DNA of 61,249 bases from JBIKWM01 sp044356305. Lineage in GTDB: Bacteria > Bacteroidota > Bacteroidia > UBA10329. This document shows positions 43,155 to 51,550 of the stretch, piece after piece. How positions within the stretch are numbered: position 1 is the first letter of the stretch; every line of letters starts with the position of its first letter. The stretch covers positions 1 to 61,249 of the forward strand of contig JBIKWM010000018.1 of the NCBI GenBank assembly GCA_044356305.1. Direction: 5' to 3'. The translations under genes and the position numbers were made by a program. The notes under the pieces were generated by a model. That model did no database searches and had not been told where the DNA came from. It saw only the letters and a list, made by a program, of their open reading frames with translations.

Positions 43155-44408
43155 ATGGACATCTTTGAGCGTATACGCCACAATCGGGGCCCATTGGGCG
43201 AACACAGCAAAACAGCCCATGGCTATTTCACTTTTCCTAAACTGGAAGGAGAGATAGGTAACAGGATGGTGTTCCGCGGGCGCGAGCGGCTGGTATGGAG
43301 CCTCAACAACTACCTTGGGCTGGCCAATCACCCTGAGGTGCGGCAGGCCGATGCCAAGGGAGCAGCTGACTATGGCATGGCCTACCCCATGGGGGCCCGC
43401 ATGATGAGCGGCAACAGCGACCTGCACGAACAGCTTGAGAGCGAATTGGCCGCCTTTGAACAGAAAGAGGATGCCATACTGCTCAATTTCGGATATCAGG
43501 GCATGGTGAGCTGTATCGATAGCCTGCTCACGCGGCACGATGTGGCGGTGTACGACAGCGAGAGCCACGCCTGCATACTCGATGGCCTGCGCCTGCACTT
43601 CGGAAAGCGGTTCGTGTATCCGCACAACGACATTGCCAACCTTGAGAAGCAGTTGGAACGTGCCACTAAGCTGACCAGCGAGAGCGGGGGCGGCATATTG
43701 GTGATAACCGAGGGGGTGTTCGGTATGCGGGGCGACCTGGGCAGGCTGGCCGAGATTGTTGCGTTGAAGAAGAAATTCAATTTCAGGCTTTTGGTCGATG
43801 ATGCCCATGGTTTCGGGACCGAGGGCCCTACCGGGGCGGGTACGGCCGAGAAACAGGGCTGTCAGGATGGGGTCGATGTGTACTTCGGCACCTTTGCCAA
43901 GAGCATGGCCAGCATTGGTGCTTTTATAGCAAGCACCCACGATGTGATTGATTACCTGCGCTACAACATGCGCTCGCAGATATTCGCCAAGAGCCTGCCC
44001 ATGCCATTGGTGGTAGGCGCATTGAAGCGGTTGGAACTGTTGCGCGAGCGGCCTGAACTGCGCGAACGTCTGTGGACCATTGTCAATGCCCTACAGGGTG
44101 GACTGCGCGAGGCAGGTTTCGACATCGGCAACACTGAGAGCTGTGTGACCCCGGTTTACCTCAACGGCACCATACCAGAGGCCACCAATCTGATTGTCGA
44201 CCTGCGCGAGCGTTTCGGTATTTTCTGCTCCATGGTCGTGTATCCTGTGGTACCCAAGGGAATCATACTGCTGCGCCTGATACCCACGGCCGTGCACACA
44301 TTGGATGATGTGCGTTATACCATCGAATGCTTCACCGCCATCCGCGAGGATCTGAAAGCCGGCAAGTATCAGGGCGACACCGTAAGGCAGACGCTGGCAC
44401 AGGCATGA
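43155..44408 (+). CDS. PLP-dependent alpha-oxoamine synthase (serine palmitoyltransferase-like)
   Basis: A 417-residue enzyme of the Spt/BioF/Kbl family, which condenses an amino acid with an acyl-CoA or acyl-ACP and releases CO2. Seen: SLNNYLGLANHPEV, YDSESHACILDGL, LLVDDAHGFGTEG (PLP-binding Asp and His) and FGTFAKSMASIGAF with the PLP Lys. In Bacteroidota such enzymes make sphingolipid or sulfonolipid long-chain bases; lack of a biotin cluster favours a lipid role over BioF. The amino-acid substrate cannot be told from sequence. Confidence 0.88.
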   Translation: MDIFERIRHNRGPLGEHSKTAHGYFTFPKLEGEIGNRMVFRGRERLVWSLNNYLGLANHPEVRQADAKGAADYGMAYPMGARMMSGNSDLHEQLESELAAFEQKEDAILLNFGYQGMVSCIDSLLTRHDVAVYDSESHACILDGLRLHFGKRFVYPHNDIANLEKQLERATKLTSESGGGILVITEGVFGMRGDLGRLAEIVALKKKFNFRLLVDDAHGFGTEGPTGAGTAEKQGCQDGVDVYFGTFAKSMASIGAFIASTHDVIDYLRYNMRSQIFAKSLPMPLVVGALKRLELLRERPELRERLWTIVNALQGGLREAGFDIGNTESCVTPVYLNGTIPEATNLIVDLRERFGIFCSMVVYPVVPKGIILLRLIPTAVHTLDDVRYTIECFTAIREDLKAGKYQGDTVRQTLAQA

Positions 44409-44433
44409 GAACCGCCATGTGCGCGGTTCTTTT
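44409..44433 (+). terminator. Rho-independent terminator
   Basis: GAACCGC (44409-44415) pairs with GCGGTTC (44423-44429), followed by TTTT. The first base of the stem directly follows the stop codon. Confidence 0.75.
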
Positions 44434-44604
44434 GCTCGCTTAGTTCAATAAATGTGGCAAGGGTAGGGTAGAGGTGCTCACCTTTTCTGCCATCCTTTCA
44501 CCCCTTAACTGAAATCCTGTCAGCAATCGGCCGCTGGCACGGGCCTTGACCGTGCGCGGCCCACTGGCCGAGGGCCGTTTATTAACCCGAACCGATACCA
44601 AGAG

Positions 44605-46512
44605 ATGGAAACCACAGAAAAAACCACCACGCCCACCGGTCGCATCAATGTGCAGACCGAGAACATCTTCCCCATCATCAAGAAGTTCCTCTACTCAGAC
44701 CACGAGATCTTTCTGCGTGAGCTGGTGAGCAATGCGGTAGATGCGACCCAGAAACTGCGTGCCCTTTCGCGCATGGACAAGGTGGAGGGCGACCTGGGCG
44801 ACCTGACCATTGAGGTTGTGTTGGACAAGGACGCCAAGACTATCACTATAAAAGACAAAGGACTTGGGTTGAGCCATGAGGAAGTGGAGAAGTACATCAC
44901 TCAGATCGCCTTCAGCGGGGCCGAGGAATGGGTGCAGAAATACAAGGACAAGGCCGGGCAGATGATCGGACACTTCGGGCTCGGGTTCTACTCCGCATTC
45001 ATGGTGGCCAGCAAGGTCGAGATCATCAGTAAGAGCTACCAGAAGTCGAAGAAAGGGGTGCATTGGACCTGCGATGGCAGCCCGGATTACACCCTGGTGG
45101 CCCACGACCGCAAGGAGCGCGGCACCGACATCATCCTTCATGTGGCTGACGACAGCACAGAGTTCCTTGAGAACAGCCGCATTGAGGGTATCCTCAAGAA
45201 ATACTGCCGCTTCCTGCCCGTGAGCATCAAGTTCGGCACACGTACCGAGACCGATTGGGCCGAACGTGATGACGAAGGCAACAAGAAGGGCGAGGATGTG
45301 AAGCGCGAGGTGGACAACCTCATTAACAACCCCGAACCGGCCTGGACCAAGGCCCCCAGCGCCCTCGCTGATGAGGATTACCTCAACTTCTACCGCGAGC
45401 TCTATCCCATGACCTTCGATGAGCCGCTGTTCCACATCCACCTCAATGTCGATTACCCCTTCAACCTCACCGGTATTCTGTACTTCCCCAAGCTGAAGAA
45501 CAACCTGCAGGTGCAGAAGGACAAGATCCAACTGTACTGCAACCAGGTGTTTGTGACCGACTCGGTCGAAGGCATTGTGCCCGACTTCCTTACGCTGCTG
45601 CATGGCGTGCTCGATTCGCCCGATATTCCCTTGAATGTGAGCCGCAGCTATTTGCAGAGCGACTCGAATGTGAAGAAGATCAGCAGCCACATCACCAAAA
45701 AGGTGGCCGACAAGCTGGAGGAGATATTCAGGAATGACCGGGCCGACCTCGAAAAGAAGTGGGACGACATCAAGGTGTTCATCCAATATGGCATGCTGAG
45801 CGATGACAAGTTCTATGAGCGCGCCACCAAGTTCTTCCTGTTCAAGACCGTTGACGGGTCATACTTTACCCTCGATGAGTATCGCGACAAGGTGAAGGAC
45901 ACACAGACCGACAAGGACGGCCGTACTGTTTACCTCTACACCACCGACCGCGAGCAGCAGCACACCTATGTTGACAACGCCCGCGCCAAGGGCTACGATG
46001 TGCTGGTGATGGACAGCCCCCTCGATGCGCACTTTGTGAACATGCTGGAGCCCAAGCTGGAAAAGACCGGTTTCAGCCGAGTGGATGCCGATACCATAGA
46101 CCGCCTCATTAAAAAAGAGGACGAGGCCGCGCTGAAACTCAGCGATGCCGAACAGGAGCGCATCAAGCCGCTGTTTGAGGAGAACCTGGAGAAAGGCAGG
46201 TTCACAGTGTCATTCAGCGGAATGGGCGAGGGACAGATGCCGGTGGTGATAACGCAGAGTGAGTTCATGCGCAGGATGAACGACATGCAGAAGCTTAGCG
46301 GCCAACCCTCCTTTATGGGCGGTGGCATGGAGTTTTACAATGTGGTGCTCAATACTGATCACCCCAAGGTGCACCACCTGCTCAACGAGACCGATGAAGA
46401 ACTGCGTAAGCGCACCGCCCGCCAGCTCACTGACATTGCCCTACTATCGCAGGGTCTGCTCAAAGGCGAGGCTCTCACGGCATTCCTGAAAAGGAGCGTG
46501 GAGGTGCTATAG
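44605..46512 (+). CDS. htpG: Molecular chaperone Hsp90
   Basis: HtpG is the bacterial Hsp90. The 635 residues match the family: GHKL ATPase (about 1-230) with FLRELVSNAVDATQKL, IKDKGLGLSHEEVEKYI and GHFGLGFYSAFMV; middle domain (about 250-460) with the catalytic Arg region LNVSRSYLQSD; C-terminal dimerisation domain. The 196-bp upstream gap holds the terminator of the previous gene and an inverted repeat GCACGG/CCGTGC near 44536-44553 of unknown role. Confidence 0.97.
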   Translation: METTEKTTTPTGRINVQTENIFPIIKKFLYSDHEIFLRELVSNAVDATQKLRALSRMDKVEGDLGDLTIEVVLDKDAKTITIKDKGLGLSHEEVEKYITQIAFSGAEEWVQKYKDKAGQMIGHFGLGFYSAFMVASKVEIISKSYQKSKKGVHWTCDGSPDYTLVAHDRKERGTDIILHVADDSTEFLENSRIEGILKKYCRFLPVSIKFGTRTETDWAERDDEGNKKGEDVKREVDNLINNPEPAWTKAPSALADEDYLNFYRELYPMTFDEPLFHIHLNVDYPFNLTGILYFPKLKNNLQVQKDKIQLYCNQVFVTDSVEGIVPDFLTLLHGVLDSPDIPLNVSRSYLQSDSNVKKISSHITKKVADKLEEIFRNDRADLEKKWDDIKVFIQYGMLSDDKFYERATKFFLFKTVDGSYFTLDEYRDKVKDTQTDKDGRTVYLYTTDREQQHTYVDNARAKGYDVLVMDSPLDAHFVNMLEPKLEKTGFSRVDADTIDRLIKKEDEAALKLSDAEQERIKPLFEENLEKGRFTVSFSGMGEGQMPVVITQSEFMRRMNDMQKLSGQPSFMGGGMEFYNVVLNTDHPKVHHLLNETDEELRKRTARQLTDIALLSQGLLKGEALTAFLKRSVEVL

Positions 46513-46592
46513 GTGTGCACCTTGTGTCGCTAAGCCTTCTATGCTGACCGGGTGGGTATCTACCGAGGTAGAGACACCGCACCCGCCTACGC

Positions 46593-46600
46593 TACCTTTG
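46593..46600 (+). promoter_or_regulatory. -7 element TACCTTTG
   Basis: Perfect TAnnTTTG, 8 nt before the ATG at 46609. It excludes the in-frame upstream GTG at 46552 as the main start. Confidence 0.55.
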
Positions 46601-46608
46601 GGCCCCTC

Positions 46609-47913
46609 ATGCGCGGCACGGTTGCCTTCCAGACATTGGGCTGCAAGCTCAACTTTGCAGAGAGCGGCACCATTGCACGCCAGCTCAGGGAAGAGGGTTT
46701 TTCAAAGGTCGATTTCAGCGAGCCGGCCGATGTGTATGTGATCAATACCTGCTCCGTCACCGATCATGCCGATACCAAGTGCCGCAACATGGTGAGGCAG
46801 GCCCTGCGCACCAATGCCGATGCAGTGGTGGTGGTGATAGGTTGCTACGCCCAACTGAAACCCGATGAGATAGCCGCCATACCGGGTGTTGACTTGGTGC
46901 TGGGCGCCAACGAGAAGTTCAATGTGGCGGCTTACCTAAACGACCTCCACAAGCGGCCCAAAGCCGGTATCCATGCCTGCGAGATAAAGGAAGTGCGCGA
47001 TTTTGTGCCCGGTTTCTCGGCTGGCGACCGCACCCGCAGTTTCCTTAAGGTTCAGGACGGTTGCGACTATTTCTGCGCGTTCTGCACCATTCCGTTGGCG
47101 CGGGGTTTCAGCCGCAGTGCCAGCATAGATGAGACCTTGGCCGAGGCCCACAGGGCGGCCGCCACCGGTGTAAAGGAGATTGTGCTGACGGGTGTGAACA
47201 TAGGAGATTTCGGCAATGCGGCCGATGGTGACCTGCTGGCCCTGATCAGGCGACTCGATGCAGAGGTGGACGTGGAACGTTTCCGCATCTCGAGCATCGA
47301 GCCCAATCTGCTCACCGATGCCATCATTGACTTTGTGGCCGCGTCTGAGCGATTTGTGCCACATTTCCATGTGCCGTTGCAAAGTGGTAGCGATGCCATA
47401 CTCAAGGCCATGCGCAGGCGCTACGACACCGCGCTGTACCGCCAGCGTATGGAGCGTATTGCCACGGTGATGCCCCATTGCGCCATCGGGGTCGATGTGA
47501 TAGTGGGTTTTCCGGGCGAGACCGAAGAGGATTTCCTCCGCACATACGAGTTTCTGAACAGCCTACCTATCACTTACCTGCACGTTTTCACTTACAGCGA
47601 AAGGCCCGATACCACCGCCATACGCATCACCGAAGGCGTTGTGCCGCACGAGGTGCGCAAGGACCGCAACCGCAGGCTCACCATACTGAGCGAGAAGAAG
47701 CGCAGGGCGTTCTACCAGCGGTTCATCGGTACCCAGAGGCCCGTGCTGGTTGAGCAGGAGGAAAAGGGCGGAATGCTGTCGGGCTTTACCGACAACTACC
47801 TGCGCGTGCACATCCCCTTCGATGCTGCGCTCATCAACACCGTTCAGCCCATCACGTTACCCGAAATGAACCCTCAGGGCGAGTTCATCCTTCAATATGA
47901 ATTGAATGATTGA
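46609..47913 (+). CDS. mtaB: tRNA t6A37 methylthiotransferase
   Basis: MtaB converts t6A37 to ms2t6A in tRNA, using two Fe-S clusters. The 434 residues include the N-terminal MTTase domain with FQTLGCKLN, NTCSVTDHADTKCR and GCYAQ; the radical-SAM motif DGCDYFCAFCTIP (CxxxCxxC); FHVPLQSGSDAILKAMRRRY; and a C-terminal TRAM-like segment. The start is placed at 46609 by the -7 element and by family alignment. Confidence 0.94.
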   Translation: MRGTVAFQTLGCKLNFAESGTIARQLREEGFSKVDFSEPADVYVINTCSVTDHADTKCRNMVRQALRTNADAVVVVIGCYAQLKPDEIAAIPGVDLVLGANEKFNVAAYLNDLHKRPKAGIHACEIKEVRDFVPGFSAGDRTRSFLKVQDGCDYFCAFCTIPLARGFSRSASIDETLAEAHRAAATGVKEIVLTGVNIGDFGNAADGDLLALIRRLDAEVDVERFRISSIEPNLLTDAIIDFVAASERFVPHFHVPLQSGSDAILKAMRRRYDTALYRQRMERIATVMPHCAIGVDVIVGFPGETEEDFLRTYEFLNSLPITYLHVFTYSERPDTTAIRITEGVVPHEVRKDRNRRLTILSEKKRRAFYQRFIGTQRPVLVEQEEKGGMLSGFTDNYLRVHIPFDAALINTVQPITLPEMNPQGEFILQYELND

Positions 47914-47983
47914 GCGTTCTTGATGATGCCTGAGTCATTCATCCTGATCCCTGTTCCTGTTCTTAATCCCTTAGTAAAAAAGG

Positions 47984-49156
47984 ATGTACCATAACCTCTA
48001 CGAGCTTGTGCTCGATGTATTCGGACTGAGCGTGCCACCGTTGCGCATCGTGCAGAGTTTCGGGTTCTTCCTTGCATGCGCCTTCATGGCCGCTGCGTGG
48101 GTGCTTTACAGCGAACTGAAGCGGAAGGAGGGCCTCGGCCTGGTGCCCAGCACCCGCGAACGGGCCTGGAAGGACAAGCGCTCGACACCCGCAGAATGGG
48201 CTGCGGGCTCGGCCATCGGATTTGTTGTGGGCTATAAGCTTCTTATGCTCGTGATGGACTTCGGTACGGTCAGCCTCAATCCGCAGGAGTTCATACTCAG
48301 TGGCGAGGGCAGCTGGTTGGGCGGTGTGCTCGGGGCGGCCATCAGTGCGGGCCTGCGATGGTATGAAGAGCGCAACTATGGCGAACCGAAGGAGGTGGAA
48401 CTGACCGTGCACGCCCACGAACAGGTGAGCAACATCACCATGGTGGCAGCGGTGATGGGCATCATCGGGGCCAAGCTGTTCCACAACCTGGAGAATCTTG
48501 ATGAGTTTGCAGCCGACCCATGGGGCTCGTTCATCTCTTTCAGCGGCATGAGCTACTACGGTGGGCTGATCTGCGCGGCTGCCACCGTTATCTGGTACGC
48601 TCGCACCAAGGGCATATCAGCATTGCACCTCAGCGATGCCACGGCCCCGGGCCTTGCCCTCGCATACGGCATAGGGCGCATAGGCTGTCAGGTGGCGGGC
48701 GATGGCGACTGGGGCCTGCCCAACGATGCGCCCATGCCTGCGTGGCTCAGTTTCCTCCCCGAGTGGGTGTGGGCCTACGACTACCCCAACAATGTGCTCA
48801 ACTTGAATCTGATGCGCGATTTTCACCGCATGGGCCTTGAAAGCGTGACCGGCAAGGCCTGGCCAGCGCCCATATACGAGACCACCATGTCGCTGCTCAT
48901 ATTCGGTTTCATGTGGTGGAGACGCAAGAGCTGGACCGTGCCCGGCATGGCCATTTCCATGTACATGTTGCTGAACGGCATTGAGCGGTTGCTGATTGAG
49001 CAGATCCGCATCAACAACGAATACAACCTCTTCGGATTCGGGATAACACAGGCCGAGATCATTGCCACGCTGATGATCATTTTCGGCACCATCGGTGTGT
49101 TCTGGGCCTGCCCGAAGTATGGCGAGCGCTGGGCCCGGTGGGGGTCGGGCAATTGA
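47984..49156 (+). CDS. lgt: Prolipoprotein diacylglyceryl transferase
   Basis: Lgt attaches diacylglycerol to the lipobox Cys of prolipoproteins in the inner membrane. The 390 residues are longer than the roughly 280 of E. coli Lgt, owing to an extra soluble segment between the first helices (about 40-75), common in Bacteroidota. Seen: multiple membrane helices, SFSGMSYYGGLI and the signature GRIGCQVAGDGDWG with the essential Arg. The window's own lipoproteins (21959-25528) would be substrates. Confidence 0.92.
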   Translation: MYHNLYELVLDVFGLSVPPLRIVQSFGFFLACAFMAAAWVLYSELKRKEGLGLVPSTRERAWKDKRSTPAEWAAGSAIGFVVGYKLLMLVMDFGTVSLNPQEFILSGEGSWLGGVLGAAISAGLRWYEERNYGEPKEVELTVHAHEQVSNITMVAAVMGIIGAKLFHNLENLDEFAADPWGSFISFSGMSYYGGLICAAATVIWYARTKGISALHLSDATAPGLALAYGIGRIGCQVAGDGDWGLPNDAPMPAWLSFLPEWVWAYDYPNNVLNLNLMRDFHRMGLESVTGKAWPAPIYETTMSLLIFGFMWWRRKSWTVPGMAISMYMLLNGIERLLIEQIRINNEYNLFGFGITQAEIIATLMIIFGTIGVFWACPKYGERWARWGSGN

Positions 49157-49223
49157 GAGAATGATGGTTCACATCTGGCCGGCCGAGTATTCTCAGCCTA
49201 AGCCATCAAGTGGGCAGCAGCCG

Positions 49224-49284
49224 CACTTCTGCCGCTTCACCTTTCCTCTTTCTTCACCCCTTCGGCTATCTCGATGTTGATGCC
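49224..49284 (-). pseudogene. Remnant of an efflux-adaptor gene 3' end (copy A)
   Basis: The first 20 and last 19 bases are identical to 50016-50078, the 3' end of the efflux adaptor gene. Between them are about eight differences and a one-base deletion. On the minus strand it encodes GINIEIAEGVKKEER, against GINIEILDGVKKEDK in the intact gene. It is a diverged, frame-disrupted copy. The toxin-antitoxin pair lies exactly between the two copies. Confidence 0.75.
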
Positions 49285-49306
49285 ACAGGGGATTGAGTTC
49301 CACCTT

Positions 49307-49618
49307 TCAGGCAATCAGCAGGTTTATCCGTTTCCCGAGGCCGTCTTCAAATATTCTGTAGAGTGTGGAAAGTTGAATGTCGCAGTTTCCATTTTCGAGC
49401 CGTGATATATAGCTCTTTTTTGTTCCGACTTTATTGGCCAATTCCTCTTGGGTCATGTTCGCGGCTCGTCTGGCATCGCGCAGCATCTCGCTGATCACAA
49501 AGTACTGTGCTTTCTGTTCAAACTCATCGCGCTCCTGGGTACCGATGGTACCGTACTCAACATCTAGCAGTTCGTCAAAACTCTTGGTCTGGCGAATCAG
49601 GTCATTTTGGTCTTTCAT
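49307..49618 (-). CDS. HTH antitoxin (HigA/XRE-like)
   Basis: A 103-residue protein whose C-terminal half is an XRE helix-turn-helix (about 40-98: NMTQEELANKVGTKKSYISRLENGNCDIQLSTL). The N-terminal extension (about 1-40) probably contacts the toxin. Its ATG overlaps the toxin stop (49615-49617), the usual toxin-first order of HigBA-type pairs. It should repress the pair's promoter. Confidence 0.85.
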   Translation of the reverse strand: MKDQNDLIRQTKSFDELLDVEYGTIGTQERDEFEQKAQYFVISEMLRDARRAANMTQEELANKVGTKKSYISRLENGNCDIQLSTLYRIFEDGLGKRINLLIA

Positions 49619-49974
49619 GGATTTCGGCTTTTGGCAGATGTCTGTTCGAAGTACTCTCGTCTGAGGCGTTCTGCGAGTTCAATTTCCTTTTTCGGTGTCT
49701 TTTGCGATTTCTTATGAAACGCGTTGAACAGCACTACAATATTGCCCTTATCGAAGCAACAGAAAATCCGGTAAATACTGCTACCTGACTCAACCCTTAT
49801 CTCATACAATCCATCTGTGCCTTCAAGATGCTTCAGAAATTTCTCAGGGACCCTTTCAACAGTGCTGATGACCCTAAACACGTGTCCGATCTTCTCACGG
49901 ACCTGTTTAGTCTGTTCCACGTAAAAATCCTGAAAATAGTGGCCATGGAATATGATCTTTCGGTCCGATGTCAC
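49615..49974 (-). CDS. RelE/ParE-superfamily toxin (HigB-like)
   Basis: A 119-residue RelE-fold protein. Seen: EKFLKHLEGTDGLYEIRVES, IYRIFCCFDKGNIVVLFNAFHKKSQKTP (the typical core strands and helix with the basic active-site region) and a C-terminal helix with RLRREYFEQ. Phage-derived Gp49-like HigB toxins share the FHKKSQKTP motif and cleave mRNA on the ribosome. AT-richer than its neighbours. Not flanked by other mobile genes. Confidence 0.85.
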   Translation of the reverse strand: MTSDRKIIFHGHYFQDFYVEQTKQVREKIGHVFRVISTVERVPEKFLKHLEGTDGLYEIRVESGSSIYRIFCCFDKGNIVVLFNAFHKKSQKTPKKEIELAERLRREYFEQTSAKSRNP

Positions 49975-50014
49975 CCGACAAAGGTAACTTATCAGTTAAC
50001 TACAATAAGTGCCC

Positions 50015-51097
50015 TCACTTCTGCCGCTTCACCTTGTCTTCCTTTTTCACCCCATCCAGTATCTCGATGTTGATGCCATCGGAGAGGCCGGTCTTTACCT
50101 GCCGTTTCTCGAATATCTGGGGCTTGGTCTCTACCTCCACAAAGGCCGAGTCGCCCTTCTGGTTGAAGATGAGCACACTCTCCTCTATGGCCAGCACGCT
50201 GTCGCGCCTCTGTAGCACGATGTCGGCATTGGCACTGTAGCCGCTGCGGATAAAGGCGCCCTCCTTTAGCTGCACACGGGCCTTGATCTTGAACTGCACG
50301 GCCCCGTTCTCTTCCACGCCCTTGGGGGCTATGTGGTCGAGCTTGGCGTTGTAGGTCTGGCCCTCTATGGCGCCCACGGTGATGAGCAGGTCCATGCCCT
50401 CTTTGATCTTGCCCACCTCGCTCTCATCTATCTTCCCTTCAAAAATCATGTCGCCCATGTCGGCCACCAGGGCTATGGTGGTGCCCTCGTTAAAGGTGTT
50501 GCTCTCAATGACCGAGCTGCCTTCTTTGAGGGGCACATCGAGCACCATGCCGGTGGCGGTGGCGCGCACAAGGGTGTTGCCCGAGTCGCCCTTCTTGGCG
50601 CCCTCGCGTATCAGTTGCAGGTTGTTCTCGGCCGCGGTGAGTTCCTGCTCGGCATTGCGCAGGGCGAGCACAAAGGGCTGCATCTCGGCCGTGCTGATCA
50701 CCTTGTTGGCCAGCAGTTTCTGGTTGCGCTCGCTGTCGGCCTTGGCGTTGTCGAGGGCTATGTGGGCCAGCTTGACGCGGTTCTCGGCATTGTTGAGGTT
50801 GACCATGTCGGGCACGATGCGGATGCGCGCCACCTGATCGCCTGCGCGGATGCGCTGTCCCGGCTCGACATACACCTGATCGATGATGCCCGAAACGCGG
50901 CTCTTGATGGCCACCTCACGCTCGGGGGCTATCTTGCCTGTGGCCACGGTCTTCTTGATGATGTCGGTCACCACGGGCTGCACCGTCTCGTGCACCACGG
51001 GCACCTCCTGCTCCTTCTGCCACAGATAATACAGCGTGTAGCCGAACCCGCCCAGCAGGGCGATGATGAGGGTGGTGCGGAGGATGGTCTTTAGCAT
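50015..51097 (-). CDS. Efflux periplasmic adaptor (HlyD/MacA-like)
   Basis: A 360-residue membrane-fusion protein: N-terminal membrane anchor (about 5-25), lipoyl/barrel-sandwich halves (about 55-90 and 190-225: VAIKSRVSGIIDQVYVEPGQ, VRATATGMVLDVPLKEG), a helical hairpin (about 100-165) and beta-barrel and membrane-proximal domains. It links the inner-membrane MacB-like permeases to an outer-membrane channel. The start is the ATG at 51097; an upstream TTG at 51109 falls inside the heptamer array. The C-terminus is KKEDKVKRQK. Confidence 0.9.
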   Translation of the reverse strand: MLKTILRTTLIIALLGGFGYTLYYLWQKEQEVPVVHETVQPVVTDIIKKTVATGKIAPEREVAIKSRVSGIIDQVYVEPGQRIRAGDQVARIRIVPDMVNLNNAENRVKLAHIALDNAKADSERNQKLLANKVISTAEMQPFVLALRNAEQELTAAENNLQLIREGAKKGDSGNTLVRATATGMVLDVPLKEGSSVIESNTFNEGTTIALVADMGDMIFEGKIDESEVGKIKEGMDLLITVGAIEGQTYNAKLDHIAPKGVEENGAVQFKIKARVQLKEGAFIRSGYSANADIVLQRRDSVLAIEESVLIFNQKGDSAFVEVETKPQIFEKRQVKTGLSDGINIEILDGVKKEDKVKRQK

Positions 51098-51139
51098 TTC
51101 AATTATCAATTATCAATTAGAAATTATCAATTAGGAATG
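51098..51139. repeat. Heptamer array 1 (TTCAATT/ATCAATT)
   Basis: Six 7-bp units: TTCAATT, ATCAATT, ATCAATT, AGAAATT, ATCAATT, AGGAATG. It lies directly before the adaptor start codon. Confidence 0.75.
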
Positions 51140-51537
51140 GGGCCGATGTGCTGCCGTGTCGTGGAGGTGCCATGCGGGGTAGGGCACGGCACCGAAAATT
51201 CTCTTTCAGAGCGTTCCGGAGTTGAAGAAAACACTGAATAAGCCATTTTAGTGCAGTCAAGGTTTGTGGAGGGCACTGAATAGGTCTTGTCAGAGCAGTC
51301 TTGATTTGTGGAGGGCACCGAAAAGGTCTTTTCAGTGCAGTCTTGATTTGTGGAGGGCACCAAAAAGGTCTTGTCAGTGCAGTCTTGATTTGTGGAGGGC
51401 ACTGAAAAGGTCTTGTCAGTGCAGTCCGGAGTTGATGACTGCACTAAAAAGCCTATTTCAGTGCATTCCCGAGTTGTGGAACGCATTGCCGATGATTTTT
51501 CATCGGTGCCCATGCTATTGCTGTTCGGGTAATTCAT
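51127..51537 (-). CDS. Doubtful ORF over the 42-bp repeat
   Basis: A 136-residue frame made mostly of seven 14-residue units such as CTDKTFSVPSTNQD. It stays open because 42 is divisible by three. It has no signal peptide or family, and each unit has one Cys. The DNA-level palindromes explain the sequence better than protein selection does. Reported so that the frame is on record. Confidence 0.25.
   Translation of the reverse strand: MNYPNSNSMGTDEKSSAMRSTTRECTEIGFLVQSSTPDCTDKTFSVPSTNQDCTDKTFLVPSTNQDCTEKTFSVPSTNQDCSDKTYSVPSTNLDCTKMAYSVFSSTPERSEREFSVPCPTPHGTSTTRQHIGPIPN
51188..51481. repeat. 42-bp palindromic tandem repeat, seven units
   Basis: Units begin at 51188, 51230, 51272, 51314, 51356, 51398 and 51440. 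Each has a tight hairpin (typical arms GCACTGAAAAG and CTTTTCAGTGC, 2-nt loop) and an 18-nt linker of the type AGTCTTGATTTGTGGAGG. The central units are nearly identical and the outer ones diverged. The linkers are conserved, so it is not a CRISPR array. Confidence 0.85.
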
Positions 51538-51550
51538 CAGTTGTGTCAGG

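Noticed and set aside
44695..45786. A 363-residue minus-strand frame inside htpG
   Set aside because: It is complementary to conserved Hsp90 codons and shows only shadow composition (Val/His/Leu-rich).
49307..49974. Whole mobile island or prophage around the toxin-antitoxin pair
   Set aside because: No integrase, transposase or phage genes are present; only the two genes and the duplicated gene end are seen.
51188..51481. CRISPR array
   Set aside because: The 42-bp units have conserved linkers instead of unique spacers, and no cas genes are present.
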